48,197 bases of DNA from Limosilactobacillus oris DSM 4864 (GTDB lineage: Bacteria; Bacillota; Bacilli; Lactobacillales; Lactobacillaceae), in NCBI RefSeq assembly GCF_001434465.1, contig NZ_AZGE01000011.1:1-48197 (forward strand). Reading direction: 5' to 3'. The notes beneath the pieces are model-generated. The model worked only from the letters and a program-made list of their open reading frames with translations. It was not told where the DNA came from and did no database searches. Shown here piece after piece: positions 9,453 to 18,064 of this stretch. Position 1 is the first letter of the stretch; each line of letters starts with the position of its first letter. A program made the translations under genes and the position numbers.

Positions 9453-12400
9453 CTAGGCAAAGACCCGCCGGATTCCGGCAATTACATTCCGTTGACCGTT
9501 CAAGATCGGCTGAACCATAACCGATGGCGGCCAACTTTCGATTACCGTGTTTGGATCAAGCAGGATGGCAACGTGCCAAATCGTCCGCGTCCCTGGTTCG
9601 TAGTAGAAGACCAGGTCGCCCCGCTGACGGTCGTTCCAGCCAACATTGGCAAAGTGTGGATCCGCAAAGAGGTTCCGTGAGTTCCACTCGTTGCCCGGGT
9701 AGCCGTGGTGGGTCGAACTTGCGGAAGTCGGGTTGATTCCCGCCGCGTATAGCGCCTGCATAACTAAACCAGAACAGTCAACACCCCAGGCCGGCGCAGA
9801 AGAACAACCAGCCCACCATGGCTTGCCTAAGTATTGGTAAGCCGCGTTAATCATTGCTTCAATGTGGGCCTGCCGACCAGCCGCCGGGTTCGTCACCTGG
9901 AGCGGTTGAACGTAACTGTCAATCCCGTACCAGAGGTCATCAGAGTAGCCTAGCGCCCGCCAAGTTGGCAGGTCAACCCAGCCAGTTGCTGGCAGGCCGT
10001 GGCTCCGTTGAATATTCATGATGGCATAGGCATCTGACATCGTGTATTGGTTATGGATATTAGCGGTCCCTAACCGGCTCTTGATGAACCAAGTCTTGAC
10101 CCCTTCGTAGCCAGGGCCGATATTGTGACCAACTTCGGACTGGTTAGCCTGAATCTGCTTGTAGTTAATCTGGTACATCCAGGACGGATTCTGGTAGGCA
10201 TTTAGGTAACGATTATCCAGCCATAACTGACTGGTAGAACCTTCGCCATCAGCTTGGTTGCTGTAACGACTGATGATCCCGAAGCAATCGTGCATGATAC
10301 TTGGATCAACGACAAAACTAGTGTTAAACCGCGCTTGGCGAGCATTTAGGTAACTTCCTTGACTAGATGCCAAGTCAGGGCTGGCAATATTCGTAACTTC
10401 GTGCCGTGCAACTTCACGATTCTTAGAATAATCCCATAACAGAATAACATGGTGGGGCTGACCAACCACTGAATCTGCCACGTGCCAACCAGACGCAGAA
10501 ATAGTCGTACCGTTTTGACTAAGACTATCAAGCCAGCCGTTTTGCTGGTTCAGACTAATTTGATTATTAAACCAGTAATCAGATGTGGCAGTACCATAAT
10601 TATCATTATTGGAGTTGCTGTAACGACTAATGATAATAAAAGTATGATTCAACATTTCCGGGGTAATATCAAAAGTCGTGCTGAACCGTGTTTGTCCTGC
10701 GTTGGCAATATCAGTAATTTTTGCAATATCAGGACTTGCAGTTACTGGAACTAGCTGGTGGGCGACCTCATGATTAGCCGTCTTATCAAAGAGGATGATG
10801 TAGTGACCTGGCATGTATACCGAGGCGTCATCGGCGTGCCAACCGCTAACGTTAATCTTACGGTTAGCTGCATCAAGGTTAAACCGCTCTAGATAAGCCT
10901 TTTGCTTAACCGCAAAGTTGATTGTTTGGTTGCTAAACCAATAGTCTGACGTGGCTGTCCCGTACTTCTCGCTATCAGAATTACTATAACGACTGATAAC
11001 TTCCAGCTCATGACCAACCATCTCTGGAGTAATATCAAAACTCGTATTGAAGCGGGCCTTATCAGAATTTGTAATATGGGTGGCCTTCATAATATCTGGA
11101 CTAATCGTCACGGGCACTAACTTATGGGTGATTTCACGACCGGTAGTCTTATCGAAGAGGATGATGTAGTGACCTGGCATATATACCGAAGCGTCATCAG
11201 CATGCCAACCACTGACATAAACCTTATTGGCCGCCTTATCAATCCGAAAGTTCTCCAAGTATGCTTGCTGTTTAACCGGGAAGTTAACCGTTTGGTTGCT
11301 AAACCAGTAATCGGACGTCGCAGTACCATAACCCTCATCATTAGAATTACTGTACCGGCTGATCACTAATAAGTCGTGACCAACCATTTCGGAAACAATA
11401 TCGAACGAAACATTGAACCGGCATTGTCCTGCATTAGCGATGTTTCTGTAAGCAGTATGAGCAATATCAGTGCTGGCCACTGTTGCTACCTGCTTATGAG
11501 CAATTTCGTGATTAGTAGTTTTATCAAACAAAATAATGAAATGTCCCGGCATATAGATAGACGCATCATCGGCATGCCAACCGGAAATATTTACCTTACC
11601 TGCTGCTCGGTCAATCGTAAAGTTGTCCAAATGGGCAGCCTGGTTGACACTGAAGTTTAGCAATTCGTTATTAAACTGGTAATCAGAATGGTGGCCGTAA
11701 TCATCTTCACTAGTAGAATCACTATACCGACTAATGACCATCAATTGGTGACCAACCATTTCAGGCGTAATATCGAAACTCGTATTAAAGCGTGACTGTC
11801 CAGCGTTTGCAATTCCGGCTTGATACTTAGCAATATCCGGGCTAGCAACAGTTTTCACAATTTGATGGGCCAGTTCTTTCCCCGTCGTCTTATCGTACAG
11901 AGTAATAAAGTGGGTCGGCATCAACGCACTGGCGTCATCTGCGTGCCAGCCACTGATAATCACTTTCTTATTACCTTTATCTAAGTAAAACTGGTCTAGG
12001 TGTCCCTGCTTATTAGTGGTTAAATTTAACCGATTATTGTTAAACCAGTAGTCTGAGTAATGTCCACTATCATTGCCCTTTCCCGGCTGACTGTACCGAC
12101 TAATGATTTCCAGCTGGTGGTTAAGGATAGCCGGAGTTAAATCAAATTGAACGTTAAACCGGCTCTTCCCCGCATTGTAAACATTCTGGTAAGCACGAGC
12201 AATGTCAGGGCTGGCAACCGTCGCAACATCTTTCCGCGTTACTTCCTTATTAGTTGTCAAATCGAACAGGATTAACGTGTGGGTTGGTTCTGCCGCTGAC
12301 ATATCATCCGCGTGCCAGCCGGAAACATTAATCTTCTTGTTAGCCTTATCGACGGAGAAATTATCCAGATAGCCAGCATTTCCAGTCTTGTTAATCTTTA

Positions 12401-13388
12401 AGCCGCCCAGCCACAAATCAGAAGTATCACTATCCTGCTGGCCTGGCTTGTTATAGCGACTAACGATGGTGAACTCATCACCCATCATGTCTGGCATAAT
12501 CGTAAAGTTAGCCGTAAAGCGCGCTTGTGCACCGTTAGCGACCGTAGCGTAGCCAACTTTGGGTAAATCAGCACTGGCAACGTTCTCTACCGTCGTCCGA
12601 GCAACTTCCCGGCCCTTCGTCTTGTCCCAGAGGATAACCGTGTGTTCTGTCTTGCTAGCAGCCTGGTCATCGACGTGCCAGCCAGAAACTGTAATTTGGT
12701 TGCCGTCAACTTTAAACTGATCCAGCCAGCCGGCCTTAGTGGTTACAACTGGGAACCAGTAGTCAACACCACCAGTAGGGTTCCCAGCTGCGTCACTTGT
12801 GTAGCGTGAAACCAGCCGCAGGGAGTTAGCACCATTCAGCCGGTCAGCTGGTACCGCAATGGTAAAACCGCCCTGGCCAGCAATTGGTGCCTTGGGGTAA
12901 GCCTTGTCAATGTCGGGCCGTTCAACGGTCGTCACCTCATGCCGGTATAGCTCGTGGTTGTTGCCGCCATCAAGGATGATGACAAAGTGGTGCATCCCCT
13001 CCTGGTACTGGTTGGTCGCGTGCCAACCACCGAAGATGACGTTGCCATTTTTATCCATATTAGCCCCATCTAGGTTCCCGGCGTTGACCGGGGTCCGGTA
13101 GTCAACCTGCCGTTGCGGCTGTTGGTTGTTCTGTTTATCGTTCCCCGTTGCCGGGTTGGCCGGCTGGTCGGACTGGCTGGCTGCTTGGTCAGCTGTACCG
13201 GTCGCACTTTGGCCGTTAACCACCTGCGCCGTTTGTAACGGCTGACTTGCGGTTGCCGGGACCGCCTCATCAGCCGAAGCGGCACCCGCCATCACGGCCG
13301 TGCCGGCTGCCACCGCCAGAGTGGCAATCGCCATCGTACACCACTTTTTGCCGGCTTTGAACAGCTTGAAGTGTTTTTTCTCTTCCAT
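9453..13388 (-). CDS. NlpC/P60 peptidase with KxYKxGKxW-type signal and eight surface repeats
   Basis: A 1311-aa secreted cell-wall peptidase, the largest protein here. Residues 8-16 (KLFKAGKKW, with Phe for Tyr) are a KxYKxGKxW-type signal, followed by a hydrophobic segment ending near ASA-DEA. After a Gln/Asn-rich linker, eight copies of the shared repeat fill about residues 104-1066. Next comes a peptidoglycan-binding-like region (about 1090-1150, with GLPATGWVDLPTW), then a C-terminal NlpC/P60 domain. Its catalytic Cys is in GVDCSGLVMQALY (about 1205) and the His in TIWHVAIL (about 1272). These enzymes usually cut the D-Glu-diamino acid bond of the stem peptide. The ATG at 13388 follows GGGGGGAG. 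The frame also contains a TTG five codons upstream, but that lacks a ribosome site. Confidence 0.9.
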   Translation of the reverse strand: MEEKKHFKLFKAGKKWCTMAIATLAVAAGTAVMAGAASADEAVPATASQPLQTAQVVNGQSATGTADQAASQSDQPANPATGNDKQNNQQPQRQVDYRTPVNAGNLDGANMDKNGNVIFGGWHATNQYQEGMHHFVIILDGGNNHELYRHEVTTVERPDIDKAYPKAPIAGQGGFTIAVPADRLNGANSLRLVSRYTSDAAGNPTGGVDYWFPVVTTKAGWLDQFKVDGNQITVSGWHVDDQAASKTEHTVILWDKTKGREVARTTVENVASADLPKVGYATVANGAQARFTANFTIMPDMMGDEFTIVSRYNKPGQQDSDTSDLWLGGLKINKTGNAGYLDNFSVDKANKKINVSGWHADDMSAAEPTHTLILFDLTTNKEVTRKDVATVASPDIARAYQNVYNAGKSRFNVQFDLTPAILNHQLEIISRYSQPGKGNDSGHYSDYWFNNNRLNLTTNKQGHLDQFYLDKGNKKVIISGWHADDASALMPTHFITLYDKTTGKELAHQIVKTVASPDIAKYQAGIANAGQSRFNTSFDITPEMVGHQLMVISRYSDSTSEDDYGHHSDYQFNNELLNFSVNQAAHLDNFTIDRAAGKVNISGWHADDASIYMPGHFIILFDKTTNHEIAHKQVATVASTDIAHTAYRNIANAGQCRFNVSFDIVSEMVGHDLLVISRYSNSNDEGYGTATSDYWFSNQTVNFPVKQQAYLENFRIDKAANKVYVSGWHADDASVYMPGHYIILFDKTTGREITHKLVPVTISPDIMKATHITNSDKARFNTSFDITPEMVGHELEVISRYSNSDSEKYGTATSDYWFSNQTINFAVKQKAYLERFNLDAANRKINVSGWHADDASVYMPGHYIILFDKTANHEVAHQLVPVTASPDIAKITDIANAGQTRFSTTFDITPEMLNHTFIIISRYSNSNNDNYGTATSDYWFNNQISLNQQNGWLDSLSQNGTTISASGWHVADSVVGQPHHVILLWDYSKNREVARHEVTNIASPDLASSQGSYLNARQARFNTSFVVDPSIMHDCFGIISRYSNQADGEGSTSQLWLDNRYLNAYQNPSWMYQINYKQIQANQSEVGHNIGPGYEGVKTWFIKSRLGTANIHNQYTMSDAYAIMNIQRSHGLPATGWVDLPTWRALGYSDDLWYGIDSYVQPLQVTNPAAGRQAHIEAMINAAYQYLGKPWWAGCSSAPAWGVDCSGLVMQALYAAGINPTSASSTHHGYPGNEWNSRNLFADPHFANVGWNDRQRGDLVFYYEPGTRTIWHVAILLDPNTVIESWPPSVMVQPILNGQRNVIAGIRRVFA
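10191..13079 (-). repeat. Eight-copy surface repeat array in the NlpC/P60 protein
   Basis: Units of about 120 aa. Units 5, 6 and 7 are strikingly alike (GWHADDAS(I/V)YMPGH followed by ILFDKT), while units 1, 2 and 8 have diverged. This pattern suggests repeated internal duplication or homogenisation of the middle units. Confidence 0.85.
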
Positions 13389-13428
13389 TGTGTCTCCCCC
13401 CAACTTCTTGATTAAATTAACAAGGCTT

Positions 13429-13434
13429 ATTATA
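13429..13434 (-). promoter_or_regulatory. -10 box upstream of the NlpC/P60 gene
   Basis: A perfect TATAAT on the minus strand about 40 bases before the chosen ATG, with an A-rich stretch before it but no good -35 match. A perfect TATAAT at a similar distance (33 bases) also precedes the C39 gene (20605-20610). Confidence 0.4.
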
Positions 13435-13543
13435 CTCTCTTGCTTTTTTGAATTTTACATTTAACTAACAATTTCTGCATTGAATGAAAAAATTGCTTCT
13501 CTTCCGTTTGGAACTAATTAGCCAGACTCCCATAAAGCAACCT

Positions 13544-14386
13544 TTATCCACCTAACAGGCTGCTAATGCTGACGGTGTGCTCTTCGTTGTGACCATCCGC
13601 GGTCGTATCGCCCGCCGCTTGTGTCCAGTAGGTAACCTTATCACCATTGATTTGGAAGCGGATCGTGCTGTCGGCGGAATGATATTCATTGCTGACGTAG
13701 TAGGAATCACCGTCTTGCTCAACCGAGTTGACTTCTTCACTTGGGAAAACTAGCTTGTAGACCGCCCGGCCAATTTCGTCTGGATCCGCACTGCTACTGA
13801 AGGTAGCGGAACTACTACTTTCACTACTTGAATTGCTATCGCCGTTGTCTGCTTTTGTATAGCCAGTAGCCTGAATACCCCGCTGATCTGATGCCTTGGC
13901 CTGGTTAAACAAGTCCATGAACTGGAAATAAGTCATCTCTTTCCGCTTATGGCAGCCAACATCAGTGCCATATTCATATTTCGGTTTTTTTGCACTATCT
14001 GAAACGGAAAGATCACCACTGCCATCCAGCTCAGCGTCAAGGTGATAGTAGTCATCATCATAAAGATCGTGCATTTTGAGCTCGTACTCATCGTTTCCCC
14101 GCAATTTCCAGGTTCCGCGCTTAGCGTCACCATACCAGTATTCGGTATCACTCTTGGGGTTAGTTGAATTAACCTGCGGCGTGCAATACAGGAAAGTCCC
14201 ATCCTTCTTGAAATACCAATAACTGGGCTGCTTAGTACCATCCTTAGTCGTGTAATTGGTTTTATAGGCACCGGTTAGCGGCTGACCATTGTCTTTCGGT
14301 TTGCTTGTTTCCTCACCGCAAGCAGTTAAAACCAGTCCCAGCACAATTACTGTTAAGAATACGGACATCATTTTTGATTTTTTCAT
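13544..14386 (-). CDS. Lipoprotein of unknown function
   Basis: A 280-aa secreted lipoprotein. The N-terminal signal ends in a lipobox, VLTAC (Cys at residue 23), for lipidation and membrane anchoring. An N-terminal part (about 35-125) with aromatic-rich strands (YWYFKKDGTFLYC, GTWKL) looks like an all-beta extracellular domain. A Ser-rich linker (about 185-200) leads to a C-terminal domain with alternating strands (about 205-280). The ATG follows CAGGAG at good spacing. It sits between two repeat-protein genes and downstream of a perfect 15-bp hairpin. I do not recognise the family, and a role at the cell surface is the only safe statement. Confidence 0.8.
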   Translation of the reverse strand: MKKSKMMSVFLTVIVLGLVLTACGEETSKPKDNGQPLTGAYKTNYTTKDGTKQPSYWYFKKDGTFLYCTPQVNSTNPKSDTEYWYGDAKRGTWKLRGNDEYELKMHDLYDDDYYHLDAELDGSGDLSVSDSAKKPKYEYGTDVGCHKRKEMTYFQFMDLFNQAKASDQRGIQATGYTKADNGDSNSSSESSSSATFSSSADPDEIGRAVYKLVFPSEEVNSVEQDGDSYYVSNEYHSADSTIRFQINGDKVTYWTQAAGDTTADGHNEEHTVSISSLLGG

Positions 14387-14404
14387 TCTGTAATTCTCCT
14401 GTTC

Positions 14405-14448
14405 AGGTGGCTAATCAAGAGTTGAAAGCAATGCTTGATTAGCCACCT
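14405..14448 (-). promoter_or_regulatory. Perfect 15-bp inverted repeat before the lipoprotein gene
   Basis: AGGTGGCTAATCAAG (14405-14419) and CTTGATTAGCCACCT (14434-14448) match exactly around a 14-base loop. On the minus strand there is no T run after the stem. Instead the ribosome site of the lipoprotein gene follows within about 10 bases. It may be a rho-independent stop without a tail, an mRNA-stabilising or attenuating leader hairpin, or an operator. Confidence 0.5.
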
Positions 14449-14486
14449 AAGCTATTTTGATTCTTTTTCCGGTTTGGATTTACCGA

Positions 14487-15308
14487 TTACCATAGCTGAC
14501 CGATATGGAAGTCGTAGTCAGTACAATTTTCGTTGGCATCACGCGTGGCAGAATACCGTGAAATCAAGGTAAAATCGTGAGTCGGGTCAGCTCCGTTAAC
14601 CTTAAAGTAGGTGTCGAAGCCGGAATTACCGGCTCCCGCAATGTTTGGATACTTCTTGGCAATATCCGGCCGCGCAACGCTGCTAATCGACTGGCGGGCC
14701 ACTTCCTTGTGGAGGGTATTGTCAATGAGAATCAACGTCCGATAGAGTTCATTCAGGGAACTATCGGTGGCGTGCCAGCCGGTGACTCCCAGTGTATCCC
14801 ACGCATACCGCTCGCTCTCAAGTGCTCCCGCATTATCCTGAATAGCAGGTCGCGTCACTGGGGCAAACCAGTAATCAACGTAGTTACCATTGCCACCCTG
14901 ATCATCGGTCCACCGGCTAATAATGGTTAGCTGCCGAGCCTGAGTAAGGGCGGTATTTGGTGCAAAGGCCACCTTGAAGCCGCTCTGGTCAGCATTAGCG
15001 ACCCCCGGGAATGCCTTGCGAACATCAGGACGAGCCATTCCGGAGTTGACCAGCTGGCGGGCGATTTCTTTGCCAGTAGCTGGATTGATGATAATAATGT
15101 AATGGTATTGTTTGCCTAGGGCCTGGTTAGTGGCGTGCCAGCCGGCAACCACTAACTTACCGTTATAACTGCTGACGCCATCAAGGGCGGCCCGGTTGGA
15201 CTGATCCGTTAACAACCGCTGGGGAGCAAACCAGTAGTCAACATAGTCGGTATTGGCATCCTGGGACTTGCTCCAGCGTGAAATGATTTGGATGTTGTCG
15301 GTTGCCAT
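14487..15308 (-). pseudogene. C-terminal repeat part of the frameshifted coiled-coil surface protein
   Basis: Detached end of the gene starting at 17911. From this frame's first ATG at 15308 it holds the end of repeat 4 and complete repeats 5 and 6. The open frame continues without stops back to about 15525, covering the start of repeat 4 (AGWHAANQAVGRPYH). A one-base deletion there separates it from the upstream part. The first in-frame ATG has no ribosome site of its own, so independent translation is unlikely. Repaired, the full protein would be about 1141 aa with six repeats and no LPXTG motif. Confidence 0.75.
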
Positions 15309-15418
15309 TTCGGGCAGGAGGTCAAAGCTGGCATTAAAGCCAGACTTTCCGGCAGTTATGATTTGGGGAAATGCACGGGCAACGTCATTCCGTTCCGTTA
15401 AACTAACCGTTTTGCGCC

Positions 15419-17911
15419 CTAACTCACGGTGCTGCCTGGCGTCAAAGATAATAATCGTGTGATATGGACGCCCGACCGCTTGATTAGCAGCATGCCAGCC
15501 AGCGACTTGGAGCTGGTTGTTGGCAAACTGATCTGATCAAGGGCGGCCTTGTTATCATCAGTTAAGAGCCGGAGCGGGGCGAACCAGTAGTCCACATAGT
15601 CGGTATTGGCGTCCTGGGACTTGCTCCAACGTGAAATAATCTGGATATTATCGGTTGCCATTTCGGGCAGAAGGTCAAAGCTGACGTTGAAACCGGACTC
15701 ACCGGCGTTGAAAATTTGCGGGAAGGCTCTGGCGACGTCAGCTCGTTCGGCTGGGGTAACGCTAATCCGGGTTAACTCGCGATTCTGACTAGCATCGAAG
15801 AGGATAATCGTGTGATACTGGCGTCCAGCTGCTTGGTTAGTGGCGTGCCAGCCGGCAACGGTGAAGTGGTTGTTGATAACCTTGGCTTGGTCAAGGTAGG
15901 CATTATTGTCTTCGCCACTCATCATTAGTTTTGCCGGGAACCAATAGTCTACGTAGTTGGTATTGGTATCATTGCCACTCCAACGGGAAACGATTTGCAA
16001 CTGGTCACCAACCACGCCCGGGGTAACATCAAAGTCGGCGGAAAAGCCTGAATAGCCAGCATTATAGATTGTCGGGTAAACGGCTTGAACATCATTCCTT
16101 AAATCATTACCCGCGGTAGTTCGGCCAATTTCACAATGGCGGGTCGCATCAAACAGAATAATCGTATGGGTAGCGCCTGGAGCCTGGTTGGTAGCGTGCC
16201 AACCAGCAACATGTAATTTCCCGTTCACAAAAGCGCACTGGTCCAGCCAGGCGTGGCTACCCATATCGGCCTTAATCGGTCCAAACGAGTAATCAGCATT
16301 CAAACTTCCGGTATCATAACTATCGCCGTTTGTATAACGGGCGATGACCCCCAGAGGATCATTTAAATTCTTGAGGGGAATGTTTAAAACAACGCTAAAT
16401 TTAGCTTGATTACTATTAGCAATCTTCGGGTAGGCTTGTTGAGCATCCTGGCTGGCTAATGGCGCGTAGCTTGTTTCGGCAACTATCTCCCCAGTTTTTT
16501 GATCTTTGATGATAATGTAAGCATACTTTAATACTCGGCTAGCGTCGGCAACGTGCCAGCCTTCGAGGCCGAGGCGGGCCATTGTAGAGCCGTTTGAAGG
16601 GGTAATGATTACGGAAGTGAGCTTACCGTAATTTTCTTTGGCAAAATCCTTAGCGACGGTGTAGCTGAGGGTAATGGTTTGGTCGGGCGTATTGCTATAT
16701 ACCGTTTGAGCTGGAACCGATGGAACAATGTACTCGTCGCCAAAGTTCCAAGGAGCAGTAAAAGCAGGCCATTTTGATGTGGGCCATTCATAGCTAACTG
16801 GTCCATTTGTTGGAACCCGCTTAATCCCATCAAGTGTCCCCACTCGTAAAACAGGTCTTTGGGTACCATCCGGTAGATTGAAGATTATCGTCTGAGTAAC
16901 CTTTTTCTCGACCTTATACCATGGCGTATAGACGTCAATCATTCCATTTGCATTAGAGAGTTGAAGCTCTGCATTATTAAGTTTAGCCTGGAGGGTACTT
17001 ATTTTACTAGCTAGATTGACTTTAGTCGCTTGCTCATTTTTGAGTTGCGTCGTATATGTTTCAACCTGCTTTTGTGCTTGCTCGTACTTATCCTTATCCT
17101 CCGGTAGATATGGATTGTGGTCATTAGCAAGTGCCATCATCTGATTAGAAAGCTGTGTGCCCTTTTGGGTAAGCTCAACCGTTTTGGTTTCATGTATGAC
17201 TGCGTCTTGCTTTTCCTGAAATGCCTTATAGGCATCCTGATCTACCTTGTTCGCTTTATTGTACTCCTCTCTGAGCTCAGTATGACCTTGGTGGAAATAC
17301 AAGTCATATAATTTTTCACTCTGAACATGAGCCTTCTGATAAACGTCGTATAATTTATGCCACTCGCTTCTGAGCTCAGCAATGTGTGCAGACCACTCTT
17401 TCCTTTGCTCGATGTTTTCTTCTAACTGCGCGTGAAGATCTTTTTGCTTACTAAGCTTAGCTGATCTTAATTGGTTTAGTTGCTGGTTTCCTTGATTGAT
17501 TTGCTCTTGGTCATAAGTGACTGCTTGTTCATTCTTGGTTTGTTGTTCTTTTAGTTGCTCAATTCCGTTATTATATTCATTTATTTGCTGTTGCGCTTCC
17601 TGCGCCTGTTTTTCGTAAGAGGCCCGCGCGGCCTTGTTCATGTCCCCACTAATTACTTTAATCCGCGGATCATTGTCATCATCACTAGCGTTGCTTGCAC
17701 TAGTGTCCTCTGCCTGTTGAGTGGCGGTCCCGGTAACCGGGGCACTGAAGTTGCCGTCGTTGCTTACCTGTTGAGTTTCAGTCCCACTAACCGTGTCGGC
17801 ATGGGCAACCTGGCTGTTCACTGTCGTCCCTGCGACTGCAATGCTGGCAACCGTCAATGTGGCGACTACCCAGCGCTTGCCAGCTTTATACATTTTCTTA
17901 TGCTCAGTCAT
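15419..17911 (-). CDS. Coiled-coil surface protein with KxYKxGKxW signal and repeats (frameshifted)
   Basis: A large secreted protein without a recognisable enzyme domain, probably an adhesin or wall-structural protein. Residues 6-14 (KMYKAGKRW) are the KxYKxGKxW signal, and cleavage is likely near HADT (about 39). A long Gln/Glu/Lys-rich coiled coil spans about 90-323. A beta-rich domain at about 335-420 (KKVTQTIIFNLPDG at the start, TITLSYTV at the end) resembles Mub B2-like or mucin-binding repeats. Shared surface repeats begin at about 430 (GLEGWHVAD), with three complete before the break. After LDQIS the frame changes, and the last 30 or so residues are unrelated out-of-frame sequence. 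The ATG follows GGGAGGAAAG. The product as it stands loses repeats 4-6. Confidence 0.85.
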   Translation of the reverse strand: MTEHKKMYKAGKRWVVATLTVASIAVAGTTVNSQVAHADTVSGTETQQVSNDGNFSAPVTGTATQQAEDTSASNASDDDNDPRIKVISGDMNKAARASYEKQAQEAQQQINEYNNGIEQLKEQQTKNEQAVTYDQEQINQGNQQLNQLRSAKLSKQKDLHAQLEENIEQRKEWSAHIAELRSEWHKLYDVYQKAHVQSEKLYDLYFHQGHTELREEYNKANKVDQDAYKAFQEKQDAVIHETKTVELTQKGTQLSNQMMALANDHNPYLPEDKDKYEQAQKQVETYTTQLKNEQATKVNLASKISTLQAKLNNAELQLSNANGMIDVYTPWYKVEKKVTQTIIFNLPDGTQRPVLRVGTLDGIKRVPTNGPVSYEWPTSKWPAFTAPWNFGDEYIVPSVPAQTVYSNTPDQTITLSYTVAKDFAKENYGKLTSVIITPSNGSTMARLGLEGWHVADASRVLKYAYIIIKDQKTGEIVAETSYAPLASQDAQQAYPKIANSNQAKFSVVLNIPLKNLNDPLGVIARYTNGDSYDTGSLNADYSFGPIKADMGSHAWLDQCAFVNGKLHVAGWHATNQAPGATHTIILFDATRHCEIGRTTAGNDLRNDVQAVYPTIYNAGYSGFSADFDVTPGVVGDQLQIVSRWSGNDTNTNYVDYWFPAKLMMSGEDNNAYLDQAKVINNHFTVAGWHATNQAAGRQYHTIILFDASQNRELTRISVTPAERADVARAFPQIFNAGESGFNVSFDLLPEMATDNIQIISRWSKSQDANTDYVDYWFAPLRLLTDDNKAALDQISLPTTSSKSLAGMLLIKRSGVHITRLLSLTPGSTVS

Positions 17912-18011
17912 TTTGCTTTCCTCCCACCTAAAGATAAACGCTTTTCATTCTACCCCTCCCTTTTAAAATCTCAAGGTCTACACCCATATTTCCCTAGTTG
18001 CCGCATAAAAA

Positions 18012-18052
18012 ACTTTAAAATAAAAAGCGGTACCCGCAAATTTGCGAGCACC
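18012..18052 (-). terminator. Intrinsic terminator after the C39 gene
   Basis: On the minus strand, GGTGCTCGCAA pairs with TTGCGGGTACC (two wobble pairs) and is followed by GCTTTTTATTTT. It lies between the C39-peptidase gene and the promoter region of the coiled-coil gene. Confidence 0.75.
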
Positions 18053-18064
18053 ATCTCAGTTTAT

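Noticed and set aside
10191-13079. Regularly spaced similar DNA segments that might suggest a CRISPR-like or satellite array
   Set aside because: The period is about 350-360 bases, the segments are in frame and encode a repeated protein module. There are no short repeats with unique spacers.
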